DNA of 51,783 nt from Planococcus wigleyi (GCF_014836985.1 NZ_JACSPU010000010.1:1-51783); one strand, 5' to 3'. Counted from the first letter of the stretch, positions 31,506 to 39,901 are shown. The notes: generated by a model from the sequence alone, not told the origin. Numbers and translations are program-made.

Positions 31506-31796
31506 ATGCGACTCGATAAATTTTTGAAAGTGTCCCGTTTGATCAAACGCCGGACCTTGGCAAAGCAAGTGGCTGACCAAGGCCGCATCACGGTAAATGG
31601 CAATAAAGCCAAAGCCAGTTCGGTCATTAAAGAAAACGACGAACTGCAAATCCGTTTCGGCCAAAAAGTGGTTACGGTGCGCATCGATGGACTGAAAGAA
31701 GTGGCGAAAAAAGAAGAAGCAGCCAATATGTACACTATCCTTAAAGAAGAAAAGTTGGAAAAGATCGAACCTGAATTTATTGATGACGAAGCATAA
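31506..31796 (+). CDS. rqcP: Ribosome quality-control factor RqcP (S4 domain, YabO)
   Basis: A small S4-domain RNA-binding protein that works with RqcH on stalled 50S subunits during alanine tailing. The S4 fold spans MRLDKFLKVSRLIKRRTLAK and ITVNGNKAKASS. At 96 residues it has about ten more C-terminal residues than the 86-residue B. subtilis protein. ATG at 31506 is 2 bases after the yabN stop, with AAAGGAAG upstream. In spore formers yabP and yabQ follow; here neither is present. Confidence 0.95.
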   Translation: MRLDKFLKVSRLIKRRTLAKQVADQGRITVNGNKAKASSVIKENDELQIRFGQKVVTVRIDGLKEVAKKEEAANMYTILKEEKLEKIEPEFIDDEA

Positions 31797-31806
31797 GCAT
31801 TTGCCG

Positions 31807-31832
31807 AAGCCTGCCCAGTGCAGGCTTTTTTT
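31807..31832 (+). terminator. Intrinsic terminator after rqcP
   Basis: A perfect 8-bp stem AAGCCTGC/GCAGGCTT with a 5-base loop is followed by T. Confidence 0.9.
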
Positions 31833-31845
31833 CTGATTAAAATGC

Positions 31846-31884
31846 ACCATGGAAAAGGCCTCTCATTTTCTATACCATGGAAAA
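31846..31884 (+). repeat. Direct repeat upstream of the SLH carboxypeptidase gene
   Basis: ACCATGGAAAA occurs at 31846-31856 and again at 31874-31884, 28 bp apart. It contains the palindrome CCATGG. Possible operator half-sites or chance; no clear promoter is seen here. Confidence 0.45.
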
Positions 31885-31930
31885 TAGAAAACAGACAGAT
31901 TCGCCGCAAGGGATCTGGTGAAAGGAAATG

Positions 31931-33370
31931 ATGGCATTGCCAAAAAAAACGATGGCTAAAAAAATCGGATTATCGGCCGCTGCCTTGATGATTGCTGTTT
32001 CGGTGGTTCCTCCGCAACAAACTTCACAAATCGGCATGAGCCAGGCCAGCGCCGCAAGTTCTTTCAAAGACGTCACCACGTTCAAAAAGGAGGTTGATTT
32101 CCTGGCAGGACAGGGGATCATTAACGGCTTTCCAGACGGCAGTTTCCAACCGGCAGCCACCATTACCCGCCTGGATGCGGTGCGTATGATTCTGCGTGAA
32201 ATGAAACCTAAGAAAACCACTGCTCCGGATCCGGGCTTTGCAGACTTGAAACCAGGTATTGCCGGATATGAAGAAGTTGCCAAGGCTGTTGAACTTGGTT
32301 TTATTGGAGGCAAAGAAACAGGGGAGGGCATCAGGTACTTTGATGCCAAAGGAGCTTTGACCCGTGCGGAGATGGCTAAAATTCTCACGAGAGCCTATCG
32401 CTTAACTGCCGATAAAGGTGTTGTCTTCTCAGATGTCAGTTCTGCTCATTGGGCGAATGCATACATAAGCCGGTTGGCGACGGCCGGCATCACCAATGGT
32501 TTTCCGGGAGGGGCATTCAAGCCGGCAGAGCCTTTGCAACGCCAGCATTTTGCTGGATTCATGGCACGGCTGTTGGCTCCGGAGCTGTTCCCGATCGCCA
32601 AAGCGCAGCCTGGCAAACCCGTCACATACGTCACCCTTGACCAATTGAACATGCGCTCCAAGCCGGGTGCCAGCAATCCGATTGTGGGTTCGATACCTAA
32701 AGGGAAAATGGTCGAGTATCTTGGAAAAGACGCCAATTGGTATAAAGTGAAGTACGGCCAAAAAACCGGCTGGGTCAATTCAGCTTACTTGAGCAACGAA
32801 ACGCCAGGCAAAGCGGCAGTTTATCCGGCACCTTCCACTGAAACGCCGGGAACTTATGCATCAGGTGTGCTGATCGTCAATAAAAAATACGGCCTGCCGT
32901 CCAGCTACAATCCGGGCGTCAGCAAACTGGCTCAAAAAGCGTTGGACGCCATGACCGGTGAGGCGAAAAAACAAGGAATCCAGCTGACATCGTTCAGTGG
33001 CTTCCGTTCTTATGCGTATCAAAAAGAGTTGTACAACAGTTACGTCAGCAAGCATGGGGCAGCGGAAGCCAACCGCTTCAGCGCCAAGCCCGGCTATAGC
33101 GAGCATCAGACTGGATTGGCATTCGACTTTGGCGGAAGCGATCAATCCCAATGGCTGAAAGAATCGTTCGCCGCCACAAAAGAAGGGAAATGGCTGGCAG
33201 CCAATGCCCATCGTTATGGCTTTATTCTCCGGTATCCGAAAGGCAAAGAAAAAATTACAGGCTATCTGTATGAACCGTGGCATTACCGCTATCTGGGATC
33301 TGAATTGGCCGGGCAAGTGAAGAACAGCGGCAAGACTCTGGAAGAGTACTTGAAAGTTAACGGCAAGTAG
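31931..33370 (+). CDS. Secreted SLH-SH3-VanY D-alanyl-D-alanine carboxypeptidase
   Basis: A predicted exported cell-wall peptidase of 479 residues. It has a signal peptide (KKIGLSAAALMIAVSVV, cleavage likely after ASA near residue 43). Three S-layer homology repeats cover about 45-215, then an SH3b domain (about 232-290). A C-terminal peptidase M15B/VanY domain (about 320-470) has SEHQTGLAFDFG and EPWHYRY, giving zinc ligands H392, D399 and H451 with E448 as likely base. The SLH repeats imply binding to a secondary wall polymer. Likely trims D-Ala from stem peptides. ATG at 31931 has AAAGGAAA upstream. It has its own terminator and ends head-to-head with argF. Confidence 0.9.
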   Translation: MALPKKTMAKKIGLSAAALMIAVSVVPPQQTSQIGMSQASAASSFKDVTTFKKEVDFLAGQGIINGFPDGSFQPAATITRLDAVRMILREMKPKKTTAPDPGFADLKPGIAGYEEVAKAVELGFIGGKETGEGIRYFDAKGALTRAEMAKILTRAYRLTADKGVVFSDVSSAHWANAYISRLATAGITNGFPGGAFKPAEPLQRQHFAGFMARLLAPELFPIAKAQPGKPVTYVTLDQLNMRSKPGASNPIVGSIPKGKMVEYLGKDANWYKVKYGQKTGWVNSAYLSNETPGKAAVYPAPSTETPGTYASGVLIVNKKYGLPSSYNPGVSKLAQKALDAMTGEAKKQGIQLTSFSGFRSYAYQKELYNSYVSKHGAAEANRFSAKPGYSEHQTGLAFDFGGSDQSQWLKESFAATKEGKWLAANAHRYGFILRYPKGKEKITGYLYEPWHYRYLGSELAGQVKNSGKTLEEYLKVNGK

Positions 33371-33375
33371 ACAAA

Positions 33376-33411
33376 AAACACCTCAGGAATCCATGGATTC
33401 CTGAGGTGTTT
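33376..33411. terminator. Perfect palindromic bidirectional terminator
   Basis: Two 18-bp arms form a perfect palindrome centred at 33393/33394, with A-rich 5' and T-rich 3' ends. It separates the converging carboxypeptidase gene and the carAB-argF operon. Confidence 0.9.
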
Positions 33412-33425
33412 CTGTTTGCTGTGGG

Positions 33426-34379
33426 TTATTTGTCGCCCATCAAGGCAACAAGAACCGCTTTTTGAGCATGCAGGCGGTTTTCAGCTTCCTGGAAAATCAC
33501 CGAATGCGGACCTTCCAAAATAGCTGTCGTCACTTCTTCTTCACGGTGTGCGGGCAGGCAGTGCATGAAAATGTAATCTTCATTGGCATGCTTAACGAGT
33601 TCTTCATTGACCTGGAAGCCTTGGAAGTGCTGCAGGCGTTCGATGGTTTCCTGCTCTTGCCCCATGCTTGCCCAGACGTCTGTATAGACCACGTCGCTTC
33701 CGGCAACCGCTTGTTCAGGGCTTTCCGTAATTTCGATTTTCGAGCCGGTATATTGGGCAATGTCTTTAGCCAACGCTACCATCTTTGCAGTAGGTGCATA
33801 AGCGGCAGGCGAAGCGACGCTGATGTCCATGCCGACTTTGGCAGCGCCGATCATCAACGAGTTGGCCATGTTGTTGCCGTCTCCGATATAGGCCATTTTC
33901 TTGCCTTTCAAAGTGCCGAAATGTTCGAGAACGGTCATCAAGTCCGCCAGCACCTGGCACGGATGGAAATCATCCGTCAAGCCGTTGATGACGGGAATGG
34001 AACTAAAGTCTGCCAGTTCCTGGACTACAGATTGATGGAACGTACGGATCATTAATCCGTCCAAGTAACCGGACAGTACGCGCCCGGTATCGGGAATGGT
34101 TTCTCCTCGGCCGATTTGCGTGTCCTGTGAGCTCAGGAACATGGCGTTGCCGCCCAGTTGGAGCATTCCGGCTTCGAAGGAAACACGTGTGCGGGTGGAT
34201 GATTTTTCGAAAATCATGCCCAGCACTTTGCCTTTCAACAGCGGCAGGTATTTGTTCTCAGGTTTTTTCAGTTCAATTGCCAGGTTCAGCAAATCCATGA
34301 TTTCGTCTGTGCTGTAATCTTTCAGGGACAAGAAGTCCTCTTGGACAATCGATGGAGCAAACGGGATCGCCATTGTCAT
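33426..34379 (-). CDS. argF: Ornithine carbamoyltransferase
   Basis: Joins carbamoyl phosphate and ornithine to give citrulline. The 317-residue protein has the carbamoyl-phosphate motif STRTR at residues 61-65, DDFHPCQVLAD and the ornithine motif MHCLPAHREEEV. It starts at the A of ATGA overlapping carB; AAAGGAGTG lies 9 bases upstream. Last gene of carA-carB-argF; this pairing marks the cluster as the arginine-pathway (not pyrimidine) enzyme set. Confidence 0.96.
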   Translation of the reverse strand: MTMAIPFAPSIVQEDFLSLKDYSTDEIMDLLNLAIELKKPENKYLPLLKGKVLGMIFEKSSTRTRVSFEAGMLQLGGNAMFLSSQDTQIGRGETIPDTGRVLSGYLDGLMIRTFHQSVVQELADFSSIPVINGLTDDFHPCQVLADLMTVLEHFGTLKGKKMAYIGDGNNMANSLMIGAAKVGMDISVASPAAYAPTAKMVALAKDIAQYTGSKIEITESPEQAVAGSDVVYTDVWASMGQEQETIERLQHFQGFQVNEELVKHANEDYIFMHCLPAHREEEVTTAILEGPHSVIFQEAENRLHAQKAVLVALMGDK

Positions 34380-37300
34380 TTTGCAAGCACTCCTTTCGCT
34401 AATGCGGTAATGGATGAATACGTTCCGTTGAAGGCTGCTGCGGTTTCAGGGCGTGTCCATACGTGGAGACGGTGAATGGCAGCTTGCTTCGCGTTGGTGC
34501 TTTCCGGGTCAGGGGCAAAGTCGATATAAACTTTCTTCGTTTCTGTTTTCAGCCATTCCTCGAAAGGCATAGTCGCTTCTGTGACAATCCTGAACCCGAG
34601 TGCTTCCCATGAAGCGTTGTCCACTTGGTCAATTGAACTGTCCTCGGCAAACACTGTCCCGCCGTCGGCCAAATTGGCCAATTGGACAGAGGCACCGGTC
34701 AGCGCTTTCGCCAATGCGGTATCGAGGTCAGGGCTTGAACCGATTACTTCACCTGTCGACATCATTTCAGGAGACAGGACAGGCGATAATCCAGGAAGTT
34801 TGATATGGGAGAACACCGGCGCTTTCACGGTATATTCCGGCTGTCCATTATAGCTTTCTTCAATATGGAGCTCTTCAAACGGCACTCCCAGCAATAAAGC
34901 CGTAGCGTGCTGAACGAGCGGCACATCCGTCACTTTCGAGCTGATCGGCGCTGTCCGCGAAGCGCGCGGGTTGATTTCCATAACGAATAATTGATCGCCT
35001 TCATATACGAACTGGATATTGAACAAGCCAGTATAATCCATGTTGGTGGCAATGTGCTTCGCTGTTTCAGTAAGCTCCACAATGGCCTGTTGCGATAAGG
35101 AAACGGGCGGCGTGATGGAAATGCTGTCGCCGGAATGGACGCCGGTTCCTTCAACGTGTTCGAAAATAGCGGAAACCCAGACGTTTTCGCCATCGGTCAG
35201 GATATCGGCTTCGACTTCTTTGCCGGTGACAAAATGATCGACCAGTACAGGGAATTCCATGGTTGTCTGCTGAAGCCATTCGCTCAGCTCCGTTTCATTC
35301 TGCAACACGATCATGCCGCGTCCGCCGATGACGTAAGAAGGGCGAAGAAGCACCGGGAAACCGAGTGAGCGGGCTGCCGGGATGACAGCAGTAGCTTCGA
35401 GAGCTGTTTTGCCTGGAATGGTCGGCAAGCCGATTGACTCCAGAAAGGCATAGAACCGGTCACGGTCCTCCATTTGATCCAGCAGATCCACAGTAGACCC
35501 AAGAACGGTGATGCCGGCATCCTGCAGGGCAGCTGCCACATTCAAGGAGGTTTGGCCGCCGAACTGGAGGATGACTTGGTTGATGCCTTCAAAATCCAGG
35601 ACATTGAGAATATCTTCCGGCGTCATCGGTTCAAAATACAGCGCGTCTGCCACTTCATAATCGGTACTGACGGTTTCAGGATTATTGTTGATCATGATCG
35701 CTTCGTAACCAAGTTTCTGTGCGGCCATGACACTGTGTACGCAGCAATAGTCGAATTCGATGCCTTGTCCGATGCGGATTGGCCCTGATCCAACAACCGC
35801 CACTTTTTTCTTGTGGTGAGAGCGATCGACATCGGAAGAACCTTGCCAGGTCGAATAAAAATAATTGGTATCTGAGCGGAATTCAGCGGCGCATGTATCG
35901 ATCATGCGGTAAGCGGGCGTCACTTGCCAAATGCGGCGCTGCCCCCAGATTTCGGGGCAAGAGACATTCCAAAGGTCAGCCAACTGCTGATCGCTGAATC
36001 CGAGCGTTTTGGCTTGCAGGAGGCGGGAACGTGTCATGCTGTTCCAATCCAATTGCTGCAGTTCCTGCCATTCGTTCACGATATTGGCCATCACCGACAG
36101 GAAGTAAGGGGTGATCCCCGTGATGTTGTGAAGAAATTCAATGCTCTGTCCACGCACCAGCAGTTCAAAAAGAACAAACAGCCGGCGGTCATCGGCTTCG
36201 ATCGCCAATTGGCATAAGCTATCAGTAGGAAAATCAGCAAGTGCCGCCAGACGGAAGCCATCAATCGGCAGTTCCAGTGAGCGGATTGCTTTTTGCAGCG
36301 CAGCTTCCATGCGCCGTTCGATGGCCATGACTTCGCCGGTCGCTTTCATTTGTGTGCCGAGTCTGCGTTCCGCCTGCGGAAACTGGTCAAACGGCCAGCG
36401 CGGAATTTTTACCGCTACATAATCCAGTGCAGGTTCGAAGCTGGCGAATGTTGTACCGGTCACTGGGTTTTTCAATTCTGCCAATGTGTAGCCGATTGCC
36501 AATTTAGCGGCAATCTTAGCGATTGGATAGCCTGTTGCTTTTGAAGCGAGTGCCGAAGAACGGCTGACACGCGGATTGACTTCTATCAGATAATAAGCAG
36601 AAGTTTCGGGATGCAGTGCGAACTGGACATTGCATGCGCCGATGATGCCAAGTGCTTCGATGATATGGATGGAAGCGCTCCGCAGCATATGGAAATCTTT
36701 GTCGTTCAGAGTTTGGCTTGGTGCCACCACAATCGAGTCGCCGGTATGTACGCCGACAGGATCCAGGTTTTCCATATTGCAAATGGTGATGCAGGTGCCA
36801 TCTGCGTCACGCATGACTTCATATTCGATTTCCTTGTAGCCGGCGATGCTGATTTCTACCAGGCATTGTTGGATGGGGCTTGCGCTTAATCCTTGTTTTA
36901 CCAGCTTGATGTAAGTTTCCTCATCTTCGGCAATTCCGCCGCCAAAGCCGCCGAGTGTATAAGCGGGGCGCACGATGAGGGGGTAGCCGGCTGAAGCAGC
37001 AAACTCCAAAGCGCCTTCAATCGAGTAGATGATGTTGCTGTCCGGGACCGGCTCGCTTAACTCATTCATCAAGGAACGGAATTGCTCGCGGTCTTCAGCT
37101 TGTTTGATGGCTTTCATATCAGTGCCAAGCAAGGTGACGCCGTATTGCGCCAAAATGCCGGAATCGGATAAAGCCATCGCCAAGTTCAGGCCAGTTTGTC
37201 CGCCGACTGTTGCGAGTAAACCATCTGGGCGCTCTTTCTCGATGATGGCCGTAGCGCTTTCCAAGGTCATCGGTTCAAAATACACTTGATCGGAAACGGA

Positions 37301-37474
37301 TTTATCAGTCATGATCGTCGCTGGGTTATTATTGATCAGGATTACATGGATGCCTTCTTCTTTCAAAGCCAAGCATGCCTGTGTGCCGGAATAATCGAAT
37401 TCTGCAGCTTGTCCAATGACAATGGCGCCAGAACCGATGACCAATACTTTTTTGATTTGCTGTTGCTTAGGCAT
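34376..37474 (-). CDS. carB: Carbamoyl-phosphate synthase, large subunit (arginine type)
   Basis: Makes carbamoyl phosphate from ammonia, bicarbonate and two ATP. The 1032-residue protein has the two duplicated ATP-grasp halves: the first begins KKVLVIGSGAIVIGQAAEF, the second KKVAVVGSGPIRIGQGIEF. An MGS-like allosteric domain is at the C-terminus. The short length (pyrimidine forms are about 1070) and link to argF agree with the arginine-specific CPSase known as CarB in B. subtilis. The carA stop overlaps its ATG by 8 bases. Confidence 0.95.
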   Translation of the reverse strand: MPKQQQIKKVLVIGSGAIVIGQAAEFDYSGTQACLALKEEGIHVILINNNPATIMTDKSVSDQVYFEPMTLESATAIIEKERPDGLLATVGGQTGLNLAMALSDSGILAQYGVTLLGTDMKAIKQAEDREQFRSLMNELSEPVPDSNIIYSIEGALEFAASAGYPLIVRPAYTLGGFGGGIAEDEETYIKLVKQGLSASPIQQCLVEISIAGYKEIEYEVMRDADGTCITICNMENLDPVGVHTGDSIVVAPSQTLNDKDFHMLRSASIHIIEALGIIGACNVQFALHPETSAYYLIEVNPRVSRSSALASKATGYPIAKIAAKLAIGYTLAELKNPVTGTTFASFEPALDYVAVKIPRWPFDQFPQAERRLGTQMKATGEVMAIERRMEAALQKAIRSLELPIDGFRLAALADFPTDSLCQLAIEADDRRLFVLFELLVRGQSIEFLHNITGITPYFLSVMANIVNEWQELQQLDWNSMTRSRLLQAKTLGFSDQQLADLWNVSCPEIWGQRRIWQVTPAYRMIDTCAAEFRSDTNYFYSTWQGSSDVDRSHHKKKVAVVGSGPIRIGQGIEFDYCCVHSVMAAQKLGYEAIMINNNPETVSTDYEVADALYFEPMTPEDILNVLDFEGINQVILQFGGQTSLNVAAALQDAGITVLGSTVDLLDQMEDRDRFYAFLESIGLPTIPGKTALEATAVIPAARSLGFPVLLRPSYVIGGRGMIVLQNETELSEWLQQTTMEFPVLVDHFVTGKEVEADILTDGENVWVSAIFEHVEGTGVHSGDSISITPPVSLSQQAIVELTETAKHIATNMDYTGLFNIQFVYEGDQLFVMEINPRASRTAPISSKVTDVPLVQHATALLLGVPFEELHIEESYNGQPEYTVKAPVFSHIKLPGLSPVLSPEMMSTGEVIGSSPDLDTALAKALTGASVQLANLADGGTVFAEDSSIDQVDNASWEALGFRIVTEATMPFEEWLKTETKKVYIDFAPDPESTNAKQAAIHRLHVWTRPETAAAFNGTYSSITALAKGVLAK

Positions 37475-38537
37475 GCATTTTCACACTCTCTTTCTGTTGT
37501 GCCGCCGCCAGAAACTGATGGAATAATTCGAGGTGGTCAGTTGGTCCCGGCGCTGCTTCTGGATGGAATTGGACGGTCTTCAATGGCAAGGTGTCGTGGA
37601 CTAGGCCCTCGACACTGCCGTCGTTGACGTTTTCGTAAAGGACAGAAAACGGGGTGTCCTGCAAACTGTTTTTTTCGACCACGTAACTGTGGTTTTGTGA
37701 ACTCATGCTGACCCGTTTAGTCTGCAGGTTCATCACAGGATGATTGGCTCCCCGATGTCCATATGCCAGTTTTGTCGTTTTTGCGCCAAAGGCAGAAGCC
37801 AGTACCTGGTGTCCAAGGCAGATGCCAAAGCTTGGGTAGCGTTCAGCCCAATCTCGATATGTAGGAAATAAATGCTGAAGTGCTGCCGGATCTCCAGGGC
37901 CATTTGAAAAAAGCAGCCCGTCCAGTTGGAGCGAATCGAGCGTTTCTGTAGCAGTTGCATATGGAATGATGCTGACTCGGCAATCCAATTCGAGCAGTTC
38001 ATTTAAAATGGAGGATTTATAATGGAAATCAATCAAACCGATGTGGGCAGAACCCGATCCGACGGTCTGGATTTTGTCTGTGGTTGTGGTGGCCGGGAAA
38101 AAATAGGTCTGTACGGGTTCCCAGGCCAATTCCGGCAAAGAAGTATGGATTAGTTGGGATTGCATGGTTCCAGACTCGCGGACATTTTGGATGACCGACC
38201 GTGTATCTACACCACTCAAAATCGGAATGCCGTGGTTTATGGCAAATTCGGCGAGTGGAATGGAATCTTTGCTCAAAGGCCCATCATACAAGCCGGCAAC
38301 AATGATGCCGGCTACTTGAATGGAATCAGACTGCGCATAAAGGGATTGGATGCCATATTGACCAATCAGCGGATAGGAAAACACAATGATCTGGCCTTTA
38401 TAAGAGGGATCTGTCAGAACTTCTTCATAACCGGTCATGCCTGTAAAAAATACAACTTCTCCTTGAATGGCAGAAGATTTGCCGTGCCAATGGCCTTTAA
38501 ATGTTTGTCCATTCGATAATGTTAACAATCCGGTCAT
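37467..38537 (-). CDS. carA: Carbamoyl-phosphate synthase, small subunit (glutaminase)
   Basis: Releases ammonia from glutamine for CarB. The 356-residue protein has the N-terminal CPSase small domain and a C-terminal class I glutaminase domain with the nucleophile cysteine in FGICLGHQVLA and the His-Glu pair in VQFHPEA. ATG at 38537 (first residues MTGLLTLSNGQTF) has GGAGTG 6 bases upstream; an ATG at 38561 has no ribosome site. First gene of the minus-strand arginine operon. Confidence 0.95.
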   Translation of the reverse strand: MTGLLTLSNGQTFKGHWHGKSSAIQGEVVFFTGMTGYEEVLTDPSYKGQIIVFSYPLIGQYGIQSLYAQSDSIQVAGIIVAGLYDGPLSKDSIPLAEFAINHGIPILSGVDTRSVIQNVRESGTMQSQLIHTSLPELAWEPVQTYFFPATTTTDKIQTVGSGSAHIGLIDFHYKSSILNELLELDCRVSIIPYATATETLDSLQLDGLLFSNGPGDPAALQHLFPTYRDWAERYPSFGICLGHQVLASAFGAKTTKLAYGHRGANHPVMNLQTKRVSMSSQNHSYVVEKNSLQDTPFSVLYENVNDGSVEGLVHDTLPLKTVQFHPEAAPGPTDHLELFHQFLAAAQQKESVKMHA

Positions 38538-38544
38538 ACACTTC

Positions 38545-38562
38545 ACTCCAATTTTATTCATT
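38545..38562 (-). promoter_or_regulatory. ARG-box-like sequence at the carA ribosome site
   Basis: Read on the minus strand, 14 of 18 bases match the Bacillus AhrC/ArgR box as I remember it (CATGAATAAAAATKCAAK). It overlaps the carA ribosome-binding site. AT-rich surroundings weaken the call. Confidence 0.35.
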
Positions 38563-38611
38563 AATTTTGTATATTTATTAGTGTGATTTTATTTTTTATG
38601 TGTAAAAAGCT

Positions 38612-38625
38612 TATGAATGTTCATA
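38612..38625. promoter_or_regulatory. Palindrome in the carA leader
   Basis: TATGAATGTTCATA has 6-bp arms and lies about 10-25 bases downstream of the predicted carA transcription start. It has arginine-repressor-like half sites (TGAA/TTCA) but closer together than a standard ARG box. Confidence 0.35.
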
Positions 38626-38642
38626 TAAAGATAATGATTAGT

Positions 38643-38671
38643 ATTATAAGACTGTATAAAAATTAAGTCAA
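38643..38671 (-). promoter_or_regulatory. SigA promoter of carAB-argF
   Basis: On the minus strand TTGACT and a perfect TATAAT are 17 bp apart. The leader to carA is about 100 bases. A perfect 20-bp palindrome (38675-38694) lies just upstream of the -35. Confidence 0.82.
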
Positions 38672-38674
38672 TAG

Positions 38675-38694
38675 TATTTTTATTAATAAAAATA
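38675..38694. repeat. Perfect AT-rich palindrome upstream of the carA -35
   Basis: Two 10-bp arms TATTTTTATT/AATAAAAATA. Bases 38681-38698 read on the plus strand also match 14 of 18 of the ARG-box consensus. It could bind the arginine repressor or an UP-element contact. Confidence 0.4.
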
Positions 38695-38778
38695 AAATTG
38701 AGAAGAATATAACGCCGAGAAATGCAGTGAAAATAGGGAAAATTATAGAAAAAGCTTATAATATCAAGGGTTTTCATG

Positions 38779-38784
38779 TATAAT
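38779..38784 (+). promoter_or_regulatory. Candidate -10 of divIC
   Basis: TATAAT lies 33 bases before the divIC start; another TATAAT is at 38757-38762. Neither has a good -35. Confidence 0.45.
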
Positions 38785-38817
38785 AATGACAAAGTTAGTA
38801 GGGAAGGGGAGCGGGTC

Positions 38818-39240
38818 ATGAGTTTGAAGAGAGATCAAAAGGCGGAAACGCGCGAAGTCACCTCAATTCGCAATGACTATGTCCGTTCAGTAGAAATGGA
38901 AGGGGAACGCAAAAAAGCGCATCGAGTCCGGTTGTTCAGACGATTGACCGTCTTTGGCCTGCTGGTCCTGATGGCCACCATTTGGGTAGGCTCCACCATT
39001 TATGCACAAACACAGACGATTTCTGAAAAAGAAGAGCTTCGTATACAAGCTTTGCAGCAGCTTGAAGAGGTTGAAAAACAGCAGAGCCAACTGGAAGAGC
39101 AAATTCTACTACTGAATGATGAAGAATATTTAGCGAAATTAGCGCGTAAAGATTATTTCCTATCAGATGAAGGAGAAATCATTTTCACTACACCTAATAC
39201 TGAAAAAAAAGATGAAGAAAAACCATCAGAAGAAGAGTAG
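38818..39240 (+). CDS. divIC: Septum formation initiator DivIC
   Basis: A bitopic division protein that works with FtsL and DivIB. The 140-residue protein has a basic cytoplasmic N-terminus, one transmembrane helix (LTVFGLLVLMATIWVGSTIY, about 42-61) and an extracellular coiled coil (QALQQLEEVEKQQSQLEEQI), then the YLAKLARKDYFLSDEGEI motif of the DivIC/FtsB family and an acidic tail. ATG at 38818 has GGGGAG about 8 bases upstream. The order divIC-yabR is that of B. subtilis. Confidence 0.93.
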   Translation: MSLKRDQKAETREVTSIRNDYVRSVEMEGERKKAHRVRLFRRLTVFGLLVLMATIWVGSTIYAQTQTISEKEELRIQALQQLEEVEKQQSQLEEQILLLNDEEYLAKLARKDYFLSDEGEIIFTTPNTEKKDEEKPSEEE

Positions 39241-39261
39241 TCGGTTGACACTCTTTTTTTG
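39234..39261 (+). terminator. Terminator overlapping the divIC stop codon
   Basis: AGAGT-A-GTC pairs with GAC-ACTCT, loop GGTT, then 7 T. The stop codon TAG is part of the 5' arm. Confidence 0.78.
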
Positions 39262-39272
39262 ATGGTTATAAT
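39245..39272 (+). promoter_or_regulatory. Strong SigA promoter of yabR
   Basis: A perfect TTGACA and perfect TATAAT are 16 bp apart. The -35 is inside the divIC terminator hairpin. A GGGAC-AA-GTCCC-like mini hairpin lies in the new leader near 39280-39295. Confidence 0.8.
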
Positions 39273-39356
39273 AAAAAGTGGGACAAGTCCCGCAAAATGA
39301 CAGTGTGGCCCAGCTTTTTGGAGTCATCTTAATTTTTAAGGAGGAGCATTTTTTTT

Positions 39357-39776
39357 ATGTCGATTGAAGTAGGCAGCAAGTTAGAAGGTAAAGTCACAGG
39401 TATTACAAACTTTGGAGCATTTGTTCAGCTTCCAACTGGTGCAACAGGCCTCGTGCATATAAGTGAAGTCGCCGACAATTATGTCAAAGATATCAACGAT
39501 CATCTTAAAGTTGGCGAAATGGTAGAAGTGAAAGTCATGAATGTAGAAGCAGACGGTAAAATCGGTCTTTCCATTCGTAAAGCGAAGCCACAGCCAGCAG
39601 GCGGAACAGAACGACCACAACGACCACGCCCAAGCAATCGTTCATTTGATCGCGCTCCAAAAGAGAACTTTGAAACTAAAATGGCGAAGTTCTTGAAAGA
39701 CAGCGAAGAAAACATGACGACCTTAAAACGCGCTACTGAATCAAAACGTGGCGGCAGAGGGGCAAAAAGAGGCTAA
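39357..39776 (+). CDS. yabR: S1-domain RNA-binding protein YabR
   Basis: A 139-residue RNA-binding protein. The S1 domain covers about residues 5-75 (GSKLEGKVTGITNFGAFVQL, GLVHISEVADNYV, KIGLSIRKA). A Pro/Arg-rich linker and a short basic tail follow. It is related to polyribonucleotide phosphorylase S1 domains and stress protein 13; its target RNA is unknown. AAGGAGGAG is 9 bases before the ATG. Confidence 0.92.
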   Translation: MSIEVGSKLEGKVTGITNFGAFVQLPTGATGLVHISEVADNYVKDINDHLKVGEMVEVKVMNVEADGKIGLSIRKAKPQPAGGTERPQRPRPSNRSFDRAPKENFETKMAKFLKDSEENMTTLKRATESKRGGRGAKRG

Positions 39777-39836
39777 CTTGCTAGCTGTTTTAATAGTATA
39801 GGGAAATGCTTCAACTCAGCTGGAATTTAATATTGA

Positions 39837-39868
39837 AACGCTTCTCACTTTGGGAAGCGTTTTTTTTA
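39837..39868 (+). terminator. Intrinsic terminator after yabR
   Basis: AACGCTTC pairs with GAAGCGTT and is followed by 8 T. Confidence 0.88.
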
Positions 39869-39901
39869 GCACATTCCGAAAGTTTGGCGAAGGTTTCCAT
39901 G

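Noticed and set aside
31870..32388. A 172-codon open frame on the minus strand over the SLH gene start
   Set aside because: The opposite strand encodes clear SLH repeats and a signal peptide; the antisense frame has no start signals.
33462..34055. A 197-codon open frame on the plus strand opposite argF
   Set aside because: It is antisense to a well-supported enzyme gene, lacks a ribosome site and its translation resembles no family; it reflects codon bias of argF.
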